DNA of 64,000 nt from Streptomyces sp. NBC_00285. Its GTDB lineage: Bacteria; Actinomycetota; Actinomycetes; Streptomycetales; Streptomycetaceae. Positions 44,499-52,487 of the stretch are shown in pieces; position 1 is the first letter of the stretch; the number at the start of each line of letters is the position of its first letter. The notes beneath the pieces are model-generated. The model ran no database searches. It worked only from the letters and a program-made list of their open reading frames with translations, and was not told where the DNA came from. The DNA is taken from NCBI RefSeq assembly GCF_036174265.1, contig NZ_CP108055.1, forward strand, positions 3,596,001 to 3,660,000. The letters are read 5' to 3'. Position numbers and translations under genes: made by a program.

Positions 44499-45545
44499 TC
44501 AGTGTTCGTGCGGCCCGTCCCGGTGGACGGGGCCGTGCGGGTCCTCGCAGTGCGACGGGTCGTCGGACGCGTCGCCGGGCAGAGCGACCTGGAGGACCGG
44601 GTCGGGGGCGTGGTCGACCTGGAGGGTGGTGTGGGTAATGCCGTAGTCGTGGCGCAGGAGTTCTTCGAGGCTTCGGCGGACGGCGTGACAGTCGCCGCCG
44701 GATTCGGTCAGGACGTGGGCAGACAGGGCGGCCTGGCCGGAAGTGATCTGCCAGACGTGCAGGTCGTGGACCTCGACGACGGCCGGTTGAGCGACGAGCT
44801 TGTCGCCGAGCGCGTCCGGGTCGACATCCGCGGGAGCCGCCTCCAGGAAGATCCGGCCTGACTCGCACAGCAGTTCGTACCCGGCCTTCACCATCAGCGC
44901 GACGACCGCCAGCGTGGCGATGGCGTCGGCACGGGCGAACCCGGTCAGGACGACGATCAGGGCGGCAATGGCGGTGCCAATGAAGGCGAACAGGTCGGTG
45001 AGGATGTGCTGGTAGGCGCCCTCGACGTTGAGGGAGGAGCGGTTGGCCTTGGAGATACACCAGGTGGCGGCCACATTGACGGCGATACCGACGAGCGCGG
45101 TGCCCAGCATCAGGCCGCCCTCAACCTCGGGCGGCGAGATGAGACGGCGTACGGCCTCGTACGCCAGCCAGGTGCCCAACAGGAGCAGCGTCAGCCCGTT
45201 GGCTTGGGCGGAGAGGATCTCGGCGCGCTTGAGGCCGTAGGTGTAGCCGCCGCGGGCCGGGCGAGCCGCGAGCCGCATCGCGATCAGGGCGAGGACGATG
45301 GAGGCGGCGTCGGTGAGCATGTGCGCCGCGTCCGAGATCAGCGCCAGGGACTGGGCGACGATGCCGACAACGACCTCGACCGCCATGAACGCGGTGATCA
45401 GCGTGAGCGCGATTCCCAGCCAGCGCCGGTCGGCATCCGCCGAGACGCCGTGGGAGTGCCCGGCGTGCCCGCCCGCGCCGTGCCCGTGCGCCGAGCCGCG
45501 CTCGTGCATGTGGTCTTGAGCGTGCTCATGACTGTGATCGCTCAT
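44499..45545 (-). CDS. Cation diffusion facilitator (CzcD-like, His-rich N-terminus)
   Basis: A 348-aa CDF transporter: His-rich N-tail (about 3-33), six helices, zinc site HMLTDAAS (H-x3-D) and a second near QHILTDLFAF (H-x3-D), and a C-terminal ferredoxin-like domain with HDLHVWQI. The HxxxD pattern points to zinc or another divalent-metal/H+ export. ATG 45545 has GGGGGAGG upstream. A short overlapping reading frame precedes it. Confidence 0.9.
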   Translation of the reverse strand: MSDHSHEHAQDHMHERGSAHGHGAGGHAGHSHGVSADADRRWLGIALTLITAFMAVEVVVGIVAQSLALISDAAHMLTDAASIVLALIAMRLAARPARGGYTYGLKRAEILSAQANGLTLLLLGTWLAYEAVRRLISPPEVEGGLMLGTALVGIAVNVAATWCISKANRSSLNVEGAYQHILTDLFAFIGTAIAALIVVLTGFARADAIATLAVVALMVKAGYELLCESGRIFLEAAPADVDPDALGDKLVAQPAVVEVHDLHVWQITSGQAALSAHVLTESGGDCHAVRRSLEELLRHDYGITHTTLQVDHAPDPVLQVALPGDASDDPSHCEDPHGPVHRDGPHEH

Positions 45546-45639
45546 GCCATACATCCTCCCCCTCGTGACGGTTGCCTCGCTCGAAGTGAAACGCATCCGT
45601 ACACACTTCAGCAAAGGCCGCATCGGTGATCGTTGTCAT
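45526..45639 (-). CDS. Possible upstream peptide overlapping the CzcD-like start
   Basis: ATG 45639 opens a 37-codon frame (MTTITDAAFAEVCTDAFHFE) that stops at 45526, 20 bases inside the transporter gene. It could couple or gate translation of the transporter, or be chance; no ribosome site is visible. Confidence 0.25.
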   Translation of the reverse strand: MTTITDAAFAEVCTDAFHFERGNRHEGEDVWHERSQS

Positions 45640-45649
45640 GTGCGACAAC
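45632..45649. promoter_or_regulatory. Perfect 6-6-6 inverted repeat GTTGTC-N6-GACAAC
   Basis: The dyad lies 87 bases upstream of the CzcD-like ATG. It is suited to a dimeric regulator. It overlaps the start of the possible leader peptide. The rest of the region to 46000 shows only frames I cannot place. Confidence 0.4.
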
Positions 45650-46000
45650 AAGCTTTTAAGCTGGGGAAACACCACGATCGAGCGAAGCGTCCAGGGCGTG
45701 GCGCCACGAGCCCTACCCCGCCGCGAAGCTGCGGGTGGGACGGTCCATACGCTGCCAGGGTGCGGGGCATCGACTCCCGTGCCGCATTCCCCGTCACCCC
45801 GTCCGCTCCGCAGCCACCACAGCAGGGGAAGCGATCTCCGCGACGGCAGGGGGCGACTGTCCGAGCCTGACTTGCCCATCGTCATACGGACCGCCTGCCA
45901 TCGCGCGTGATGACGAGATGGCGTTGCGCTTGAGGCACACGGCGTCGGCGACGATGACGCCGGCCGCCCCCATGACCGGCGCTTCCAAGTGGACAACAGA

Positions 46001-46045
46001 AAGCGGTGTGGCAGACGGCACCGTGCACCGTCTGCCACACCGCTT
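46001..46045 (-). terminator. Strong hairpin after the DUF305 lipoprotein gene
   Basis: Arms AAGCGGTGTGGCAGACGG (46001-46018) and its exact complement (46028-46045) flank a nine-base loop. On the minus strand the stem is followed by TTTCTGTT, fitting an intrinsic terminator for the gene ending at 46057. Confidence 0.75.
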
Positions 46046-46056
46046 CTGCCACCGCC

Positions 46057-46701
46057 TCAGCTCTTGCCGAGCATCTTGTTCATCTCCTTGATCTCGGCGG
46101 TCTGGGCCGTGATCACGTCGTCCGCGAGCTTCACTGCGGCGCCGTACTTGCCGTCGGCCTTCTGGGTCTTGGCCATCTCGACGGCGCCCTCATGGTGCTT
46201 GACCATCATTTCGAGGAACATCTTGTCGAACTCGGTGCCGGAGGCCTTCTTCAGCTTGTCCATGTCGTCGCTGCTCATCGCGCCGGGCATGGAGGACGAC
46301 ATATCCATGCCGGCCATGTCCGCGGGGACCTGCTCGCCCCAGGAGGTGAGCCAGCCTGACATCGTCTTGATCTCCGGGTCCTGCACGGCCTTGATCTTCG
46401 TGGCGAGGTCCTTGACCTCCTGCGCGGAGGCGCGGCTCGTGGCCAGCTCGGCCATGTCGACGGCCTGACGGTGGTGCTGGATCATCTCCTTGGCGAAGGA
46501 GACGTCCTGGGCGTTATGGGCGCCGGCCTTGGCCGACGCGGTCGCGGACGGGCTGGAGTCGGAGGTCATCGACCCCATGTCCCCCATGTCGTGACCGCCG
46601 CTGCCGCTGCCGCTGCCGCCACAGGCGGCCAGCACGAGAGCGGCCGCACCGGCGGTGACGGCGAGGGCGGTACGACGGATGAGCCTGCGGTGTGCAGTCA
46701 T
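46057..46701 (-). CDS. DUF305 lipoprotein (2)
   Basis: A 214-aa protein with a lipobox LVLAAC at about 22-27, a Gly/Ser/Met-rich spacer and a DUF305 domain with FAKEMIQHHRQAVDMAELAT and MMVKHHEGAVEMAKTQ plus scattered Met. As with the 31867 protein, a copper role is inferred from context. ATG 46701. A strong terminator follows. Confidence 0.92.
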   Translation of the reverse strand: MTAHRRLIRRTALAVTAGAAALVLAACGGSGSGSGGHDMGDMGSMTSDSSPSATASAKAGAHNAQDVSFAKEMIQHHRQAVDMAELATSRASAQEVKDLATKIKAVQDPEIKTMSGWLTSWGEQVPADMAGMDMSSSMPGAMSSDDMDKLKKASGTEFDKMFLEMMVKHHEGAVEMAKTQKADGKYGAAVKLADDVITAQTAEIKEMNKMLGKS

Positions 46702-46789
46702 GGTTGAGCTCCTGCGTTCGGATCTGGTGAAGGGCATGCCGGAACGCCTCGCCGCATCCATATGGGCGTGCGGCAACGCGCGGGCTGCT

Positions 46790-47227
46790 CTAGATCCGCA
46801 GGAGTTGGAGTTCGGCGAGCGAGGGCGGAGCACGACCGCCGTCGGAACCGCTGCCGTCCGGTGATGTCCCCGCTCGCGCCGATTCGGCACAGGGCACCGG
46901 GTCCGACAGCAGCACCGGCGCCACCGCAGGGGTGCCGGCAATGGATGCCGAGGCACACGTCGGGTCTGCATGGTCCGTGTGGCCCGTACAGCCGCCGTCA
47001 CCGTGATCGCACCCACCGGGCATCGACGCCGTGACGGCCGTGTGCGCGACCACCGCCATCCGGTCATACCCGGATGCGCCGGCGACCGCGGGCGTCGGTC
47101 CGAGACCGTGCATGCCGAGCAGACCCAGGACGAGCGCGCACACGAGCAGCCCGCAGGACCGCACCGTCGATTGCGGTCGCGCGAACTGTCCGAGGCGGGT
47201 CACGGCCTCATCGTAGACATGGATCAT
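46790..47227 (-). CDS. DUF6153-family secreted protein
   Basis: A 145-aa protein with one helix (GLLVCALVLGLLGMHGLG) and an exported part rich in Gly, Ala, His and Cys (PGGCDHGDGGCTGHTDHADP), a plausible soft-metal site, ending PSLAELQLLRI. It is divergent from copZ, and the CsoR-type dyad at 47271 lies between the two, so both may be copper-regulated. Confidence 0.7.
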   Translation of the reverse strand: MIHVYDEAVTRLGQFARPQSTVRSCGLLVCALVLGLLGMHGLGPTPAVAGASGYDRMAVVAHTAVTASMPGGCDHGDGGCTGHTDHADPTCASASIAGTPAVAPVLLSDPVPCAESARAGTSPDGSGSDGGRAPPSLAELQLLRI

Positions 47228-47270
47228 CAGCCTCTTGCATCCCGGGCGCCGCAGGAGTAGACACGGAGCC

Positions 47271-47289
47271 AATACCCACCCAGGGTATT
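47271..47289. promoter_or_regulatory. CsoR-type operator dyad AATACCC-N5-GGGTATT
   Basis: A perfect 7-5-7 inverted repeat (AATACCC / ACCCA / GGGTATT) that resembles copper-sensor CsoR sites (TACCC...GGGTA). It lies 23 bases upstream of GTG 47312 and in front of the divergent DUF6153 gene. No csoR gene is in the window, so a distant CsoR would have to act here. Confidence 0.7.
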
Positions 47290-47311
47290 GCAGGCCCTCG
47301 CGGGAGGAAGC

Positions 47312-47533
47312 GTGTCCGACGCCCTGACGACCGAATATCTTGTCTCCGGCATGACGTGCAGCCATTGCGAGAACGCCGTGAAGCAGGAGGTCTCGGCACT
47401 CGAATCCGTCGTCGACGTGCGGGTCGACGTCGCCACCGGGCGCGTCACCGTGACGTCCGCCACCCCCCTCGACGACGCCCGGGTGCGCGAGGCGATCGAC
47501 GAGGCGGGCTACGAGCTCGCCGGACGCGCGTGA
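47312..47533 (+). CDS. copZ: CopZ-type copper chaperone
   Basis: A 73-aa protein: EYLVSGMTCSHCENAVKQEV has the MxCxxC metal site, with a ferredoxin-like HMA fold to EAGYELAG. GTG 47312 has GGGAGG at three bases; the open TTG at 47288 lies inside the CsoR-type dyad and is rejected. It delivers Cu(I), probably to a copper ATPase. No CPC ATPase is nearby. Confidence 0.9.
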   Translation: MSDALTTEYLVSGMTCSHCENAVKQEVSALESVVDVRVDVATGRVTVTSATPLDDARVREAIDEAGYELAGRA

Positions 47534-47616
47534 TCCTCCGCTTACGCCCCGGAAGCCCGACAGGACAGGCGTCTACTATGGCCTTGCGTATCCGGTGGCG
47601 AAAGGGAGTCAGGGCC

Positions 47617-47991
47617 ATGCGACGGCTGGGGGATCTTGAGGCGGAGATCATGGACCGCCTCTGGACGTGGAAGCGTCCGGCAACGGTGCGTGAGGTCGTC
47701 GACGACATCAACAAGACCCGTCCCGTCGCGTACACCACGGTGATGACCGTCACCAACATCCTCTACACCAAGGGCTGGTTGCTGCGCGGCAAGCAGGGCA
47801 GGGCCTGGCTGTACACGCCGGTCCGCAGCCGCGAGGCGTACGCCGCCGCGCTCATGGAGGACGGCCTGGGCGAGAGCAAGGACCGTCCGACCGCGCTGGT
47901 CCACTTCGTGGAGAACATGTCGGAGGACGAAGTCGCCGCTCTGCGCAAGGCTCTTCGGAACGTGGGACGACAGGCGAAGGCGAACCCGTGA
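47617..47991 (+). CDS. BlaI/MecI/CopY-family repressor (2)
   Basis: A 124-aa paralogue of the 26771 repressor: LGDLEAEIMDRLWTWKRPAT, AYTTVMTVTNILYTKGWLLR, RAWLYTPVRSREAYAAAL. ATG 47617 has GGGAG at nine bases. GTCTACTATGG at 47571 holds the CTACTA half-site seen elsewhere. The stop overlaps the GTG of the second M56 gene. Confidence 0.9.
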   Translation: MRRLGDLEAEIMDRLWTWKRPATVREVVDDINKTRPVAYTTVMTVTNILYTKGWLLRGKQGRAWLYTPVRSREAYAAALMEDGLGESKDRPTALVHFVENMSEDEVAALRKALRNVGRQAKANP

Positions 47992-48899
47992 ACGCGGCCC
48001 CGGCGCTGGCCGGCTACACGGCGGCCATGGGCTTCGCAGCCCCGCAGCTGCTCCTACGCAGCAACTGGCCGCACAGGGCCCCGGCGCTGGCAGCGGCGGC
48101 GTGGCATGCCCTGGCCGTCTCGTTCTCGATCGCGGCGGCACTCACCGCGTACAGCCTGGCCATGCCGACCGAACACCTGCACGCCGGGCTGGTCGGCCTG
48201 CTGCACACCTGCGGGCTGAGCGCGAACACGGCACAGCCGGACCCCGACACTGCGGATCGACTGGCGGTCGGCGTCCCAGCCGTCATCGGAATCGCCCTCG
48301 TCGCGAGCTTCGCCTTCCACGTCGTACGGGCCCGTCGGGCGCGAACGCAGCACCGGGAGGCCGTCGACCTGGTGGGCCGCCACTCTCCCCGGCTCTGTGC
48401 CACCGTGCTGCCCTACGACACACCCGCCGCCTACTGCCTGCCCGGCCGCCATCCCCGAATCGTGATCAGCGACGCGGCCGTGGACCGACTGACGCCCGAG
48501 CAGCTCGACGCCGTACTGGAACACGAGCAGGCCCACATCACGGGCCGTCACCACTTGGTCCTGGCCGCCATGGAGGCCTTTTACTCGGTCTTCCGATGGG
48601 TACCGCTGGCTCGACACGCACGACAGCAGACCACGCTGCTGCTGGAGATGATCGCGGACGATCGGGCGCTGCGCCGCCACTCCCACGAGGTGCTCGCCAC
48701 CGCGATGTACGAGATGGCCGCGGCCCGCACCCCGAAGGGCGCATGGGCAGCGGGCGGCCCCAACGCCCTGATCCGCATGAAGCGGATCCTCGGACCACGG
48801 AAGACACCGCACCCCGCCCTGTGGGGCTCCGTCGCGGCCATGGCCCTGGCGGTCCCCCTGCTTCCGCTCCTGGTCGCCTGCCCGCCCGGTCTCGGCTGA
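47988..48899 (+). CDS. M56-family membrane metallopeptidase (2)
   Basis: A 303-aa protein with four to five helices and the active site HEQAH at 179-183, with the downstream ligand Glu in LLEMIADDRALRR. As in the 27139 gene, no sensor domain is present. It starts at GTG 47988, overlapping BlaI-2. The pair is a second, separate copy of the repressor/protease switch. Confidence 0.9.
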   Translation: MNAAPALAGYTAAMGFAAPQLLLRSNWPHRAPALAAAAWHALAVSFSIAAALTAYSLAMPTEHLHAGLVGLLHTCGLSANTAQPDPDTADRLAVGVPAVIGIALVASFAFHVVRARRARTQHREAVDLVGRHSPRLCATVLPYDTPAAYCLPGRHPRIVISDAAVDRLTPEQLDAVLEHEQAHITGRHHLVLAAMEAFYSVFRWVPLARHARQQTTLLLEMIADDRALRRHSHEVLATAMYEMAAARTPKGAWAAGGPNALIRMKRILGPRKTPHPALWGSVAAMALAVPLLPLLVACPPGLG

Positions 48900-48950
48900 A
48901 CCTTCCTGGCGAGACGCCTACGACTCGGAGTCGCTTTGCGGCACCGTTTA

Positions 48951-48970
48951 CGAATCTACTTAGTTCTAGC
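48951..48970. promoter_or_regulatory. CTACTTAG site between convergent genes
   Basis: ATCTACTTAGTTCTAG resembles the island's palindromes, but it lies downstream of M56-2 with no clear gene to control. Kept as a member of the motif set only. Confidence 0.3.
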
Positions 48971-48979
48971 TGTGTCGTC

Positions 48980-49441
48980 TCACGAGGTTGGTGCCACGGC
49001 CTCGATCACTGACTCTCCGGCCGGACTTCGGGGCCCGGCTCGCTCGGAGATGAGCCGCCGGTAGTTCGGGCACTGGGTGACGTCCTCGTACTCGCAGTTC
49101 AGGCCGCCCTCGATGAGCACCAATGAGGCCTGGGCGGCTGCGATTCTCGACCGGAGTTCCTCGGCCGCGGGATGCAGGATCTCGTGCCGGGTGGCGCGGT
49201 CGACGGTTGCGGACAGGCTCCCGATGGTGTTCAGGCCAAGGCCGGCCTCCTTCAGGATGAGGATCGTCGCCACGCGGGTGAGGTCGTCCGCACCGTAGCG
49301 GCGGCGCCCGCCGGCGTCCCGTCCGGGGTGCAGCAGGCCCACCGCCTCCCAATGGCGCAGCACGTGCGTGGCCAGGCCGAACCGCGCCGCGAGGGCACCG
49401 ATGCTCAACGTGCCGGCGCCGCCGTCTTCGCTTGACTTCAT
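48980..49441 (-). CDS. MerR-family regulator
   Basis: A 153-aa protein with MerR helix-turn-helix and wing: LSIGALAARFGLATHVLRHW, GRRRYGADDLTRV, a coiled-coil dimerisation helix, and a Cys-containing end (GGLNCEYEDVTQCPNYRRL). The Cys pair may bind metal or a thiol. ATG 49441 is divergent from the methyltransferase, with a CGACATTAAGTCG dyad (49444-49456) between them. Confidence 0.88.
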   Translation of the reverse strand: MKSSEDGGAGTLSIGALAARFGLATHVLRHWEAVGLLHPGRDAGGRRRYGADDLTRVATILILKEAGLGLNTIGSLSATVDRATRHEILHPAAEELRSRIAAAQASLVLIEGGLNCEYEDVTQCPNYRRLISERAGPRSPAGESVIEAVAPTS

Positions 49442-49460
49442 GCCGACATTAAGTCGCAGC

Positions 49461-50240
49461 ATGACGTCCATGTCCAAGCATCAGGAAGCGGCGGAAGAGC
49501 ACCGCGACACCAAAGCCCTGCTGGCCGTCCTCGACGCCGCGGACCAGATGCCGAGCGCCACTCGACTGCGGGCCCGCTCCTACGAACTGCTGTCTCTCGT
49601 CCCGGGCTCGACCGTCGTGGACGTCGGCTGCGGCGCCGGACGAGCCGTCGCCGAGCTGGCCGAACGCGGCATCCACGCGGTGGGCGTGGACCCCAGCCCC
49701 TGGATGCTGGCCGCGGCCCGGGAGCGGTGGCCGCAGGCCGAGTTCCAGGAGGCGGGAGCGGAGGATCTGCCGTTCGCCGACGGAAGCGTGCGCGGCTACC
49801 GCGCTGACAAGGTCTTCCACGTACTTCAGGAGCCAGGGCGCGCGGTGGCTGAGGCACGACGGATCCTGTGCCCGGGCGGCAGGATCGTCCTGGTCGGTCA
49901 GGACTGGGACGCCATCATGATCGACTCGGATGACGCGGCGCTCACCCGCACGATCGTGCACGCCCGCGCCGACCTCCTGGACACGCCCCGCGCCGGCCGC
50001 CAGTACCGCAGCCTGCTCCTGGCCGACGGCTTCGACGATGTCACGGTCGAGGTGCACACCAGCGTGTTCACCGACCCCGCGATGCTGTCGCTGCTCGCGA
50101 GGCTCGCCGAGCCGGCCTGCGCCAGCGGCTCCGTCGGCCGCGACCAGGCGGACGAGTGGCTCGCCGAACAGCGCCGACGAGCCGAGACCGGCCGCTTCCT
50201 CGTCGCCATTCCGTTCTTCGTGGCCTCCGCCTCCGCCTAA
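49461..50240 (+). CDS. Class I SAM-dependent methyltransferase
   Basis: A protein of about 259 aa with motif I VVDVGCGAGRAVAELAERG, motif II-like DPSPWMLAAAR, and RILCPGGRIVLVGQDWD. Ubiquinone/menaquinone-type fold. Probably regulated by the divergent MerR gene. No RBS is clear before 49461 or 49470, so it may be leaderless. Substrate unknown; arsenic or mercury methylation is only a guess. Confidence 0.85.
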   Translation: MTSMSKHQEAAEEHRDTKALLAVLDAADQMPSATRLRARSYELLSLVPGSTVVDVGCGAGRAVAELAERGIHAVGVDPSPWMLAAARERWPQAEFQEAGAEDLPFADGSVRGYRADKVFHVLQEPGRAVAEARRILCPGGRIVLVGQDWDAIMIDSDDAALTRTIVHARADLLDTPRAGRQYRSLLLADGFDDVTVEVHTSVFTDPAMLSLLARLAEPACASGSVGRDQADEWLAEQRRRAETGRFLVAIPFFVASASA

Positions 50241-50402
50241 GTGCTGCCGACCACGTGCATCGGAAGCCGTTCGCGAACGTCGTGGAACCAACGTCCTGAG
50301 ACACCACATCTAGCGGGCCGGCCTTGGCCGTTGCCGCGGCACCAACCCGACGTCCGCAGCCCGTCGCCCTGTCCACAGACGCGCAGAGGAGTTACCCCCT
50401 CG

Positions 50403-50645
50403 ACGGGAACGCACCGTCGGCAGAAGCTGCCCAGCCGCGCCCGGATCGCCACCTTCGGCATGGCCGCAGCGCCGCGAGCCTCCTGCCGACACAGAACCAG
50501 GCCGCTCCCGAACCCTCGGTGGACGACGTACGCAAGCAGGTGGCGAAGCTCTACGAGAAAGCCGAGGCTCCCACCGAGGAGTACAACGGAGTCCTGGAGA
50601 AGCAACAGAAGATGCGGCGCGAGGTCGACGGCGCCCAGGACCGGC
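50403..50645 (+). pseudogene. NlpC/P60 family remnant (N-terminal)
   Basis: HRRQKLPSRARIATFGMAAA, then after a frameshift VRKQVAKLYEKAEAPTEEYN, matches the start of the intact P60 gene at 55136 (HRRPKQPSRTR...; VKAKTDTLYEQAEKATEEYD). The start codon is lost and the coiled coil and NlpC/P60 domain are absent. A decayed paralogue. Confidence 0.7.
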
Positions 50646-50650
50646 CCTGC

Positions 50651-50969
50651 CGGGGACAAACTGGTTGCCACCACGGCCTCGCGCGTCATCACCAACACCG
50701 ACGGCGACCGTACGTTCGGCAGGGCGCCAAACCGGTCCAGGCGTTCCTGTCCTGGCCCACGGAGAAGTCCCTGTTCGGCGTCGACTCGTCCGGAGAGCTG
50801 AGCCGCAGCGGCGATGGCGGCAAGGCATGGAAGAAGCTCGCGGCCATGCCCGGCGGTCAGTCCCAGGCGCTGACTGCCGTGGACGCCGACCACCTTCTCG
50901 TCGCCACGATGACGGGCGTGTAGGAGTCGCGCGACGGCGGCACGACCTTCAGGGTGCTCGCACCCTTCC
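50651..50969 (+). pseudogene. BNR-repeat / F510_1955-type protein remnant
   Basis: DKLVATTASRVITNTDGDRT, then after a frameshift near 50720 KPVQAFLSWPTEKSLFGVDS and SGDGGKAWKKLAAMPGGQSQ. VATMTGV is followed by TAG where the family has Tyr (TAC), then ESRDGGTTF. The pattern is of BNR/sialidase-like repeats found in actinomycete copper loci. It joins the P60 remnant directly. Confidence 0.65.
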
Positions 50970-51008
50970 GACTGAGTTGTTCCACGGTGGGACGAACCCC
51001 GAAATCCG

Positions 51009-52346
51009 GTGCCACAATGCTCTGTTGTGACGATCTCTCCCCCTTCCTCCGCTTCGTCCGCCGTGCTCAACCTCGACCATGAGGCCGTCGGCGCCCTCAT
51101 CCGCCGGTGGCGGGACGACCCGGGCAGCACCTACCGCACCTGGTTCCTGTGGGAGGAGCGCACGAAGAACTTCCGGTCCATCCGGCGCGGGATCGAGCAG
51201 GTCGTACGGGAGATCGAGGCGGACACCTTCGGGGTCGTCTACAAGGGCTCGTCGCTGGAGACCGTCGTCGGTTCGATCGCGGAGCAGCGGCAGATGTTCA
51301 AGGGCGCCGACCACGCCTTCCTGTGGAAGCCGAAGCTGCGCATCCCCGACATCTACGAGGACCGGGAGAACCAGCTCGCGTTCGCCCGGATGTTGGAGAC
51401 ATGCCGGTGCTGTACCACTGAAGCTCAAGTCCTGGGCGCGATAAGGGCGTTGGCGGAGCGCCGCATCAAGGGACTCGGCCCTGCGGCGGCCAACCTGCTC
51501 TACTTCCTGCACCCCACCATCGCCTCCCCCTTCAACACCGCCATCGTCAACGGCTACAACGCCCTGACCGGAGCGAAGGTCAAGCTCGGGAAGTGGGACG
51601 AATACCTCGCGATGCGCGAGGGAATCCTGGCGCTCAATGACAGCCATCGGGGGCTGCTCTCCAACGACTTGGGCGCGGTGGCAGGACTGCTCTTCGACGT
51701 GGGCTCCGGGCGATACGTCGCTCCACCGCGCGGTGACGAGGACACGACTGCGGCCCGGGCCGCCTGGCAGGCCGACCTGGAGCAGGTTCGCTCAGGCGCC
51801 AAGGCTGAGAAAGCCCGCGTCGAAGCCGAACGGCAGGACGTCTCACACACCGAGGTGCAGGCATGGCTCCGTGACCTCGGCAGGGCGCTGGGCTTCCAGG
51901 TCTGGATCGCCTCCAACGACCGCAACCGCCAGCACGAGGGGCGGCGCCTGGCGGACGGCTGTCTCATCAAACTCCCGCCGGAGCTGGCAAGCGGTCCCGC
52001 AGGTGAGGCGATCAGCCTCATCGACGTCCTGTGGCTCGAACCGGAAGGGAAGGTCGCCGCGGCCTTCGAGGTGGAGCACACCACCTCCATCTACTCCGGG
52101 ATCGTGCGCATGCTCGACCTGGCGCTCAGCGGCGACCCGGACGCCGCGCACGGGATGTACCTCGTCGCGCCGGACGCGCGTGAGGGGGAAGTCCGCGCCC
52201 AGATCCGGCGCCCCGCCTTCAGCCGGGTCGCGGACCTGAGGGTGCGGTATCTGCCCTACGGCGAGCTCCAGGCCAACCGGGAGGCGATCATGCGGTTCGG
52301 CAAGGGACTGCACCCCATCGAGGCCCTGGCTCGTGACCTGAGCTGA
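51009..52346 (+). CDS. Putative PD-(D/E)XK nuclease with helix-hairpin-helix-like domain
   Basis: A 445-aa protein. The middle has RRIKGLGPAAANLLYFLHPT and NTAIVNGYNALTG, helix-hairpin-helix-like. The C-terminal part has a PD-(D/E)XK-like core: D339 in ISLIDVLWLE, then E354-V-E356 in AAFEVEHTTSIYSG. The latter pattern recurs in restriction-type nucleases. GTG 51009 is the frame start; GTG 51027 is an alternative. It stands alone, without a methylase. Defence role is inference. Confidence 0.7.
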   Translation: MPQCSVVTISPPSSASSAVLNLDHEAVGALIRRWRDDPGSTYRTWFLWEERTKNFRSIRRGIEQVVREIEADTFGVVYKGSSLETVVGSIAEQRQMFKGADHAFLWKPKLRIPDIYEDRENQLAFARMLETCRCCTTEAQVLGAIRALAERRIKGLGPAAANLLYFLHPTIASPFNTAIVNGYNALTGAKVKLGKWDEYLAMREGILALNDSHRGLLSNDLGAVAGLLFDVGSGRYVAPPRGDEDTTAARAAWQADLEQVRSGAKAEKARVEAERQDVSHTEVQAWLRDLGRALGFQVWIASNDRNRQHEGRRLADGCLIKLPPELASGPAGEAISLIDVLWLEPEGKVAAAFEVEHTTSIYSGIVRMLDLALSGDPDAAHGMYLVAPDAREGEVRAQIRRPAFSRVADLRVRYLPYGELQANREAIMRFGKGLHPIEALARDLS

Positions 52347-52436
52347 TCCGGCTCGACAGCACCTCACCAACTCGAACGCCGCCGATGGTCAAGACTCCGT
52401 CATGTGGCACCAGAGGCTGAGCAGACCGAAGTGACC

Positions 52437-52459
52437 CTACGTACTAAGGGAGTAAGTAG
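52437..52459. promoter_or_regulatory. Operator-like inverted repeat CTACGTACT-N5-AGTAAGTAG
   Basis: Nine-base arms match at eight of nine positions around AAGGG, 28 bases before GTG 52488. It shares TACTAAG with the other palindromes and is a likely BlaI operator for the lipoprotein gene. Confidence 0.55.
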
Positions 52460-52487
52460 AACCGACTCCCGGCGAAAGGGAACCTCC

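Noticed and set aside
45794..46021. 75-aa leftward frame MPSATPLSVVHLEAPVMGAA
   Set aside because: It overlaps the terminator of the DUF305 gene and its start lies inside the stem; I could not place it in any family, so it may be a gene scrap.
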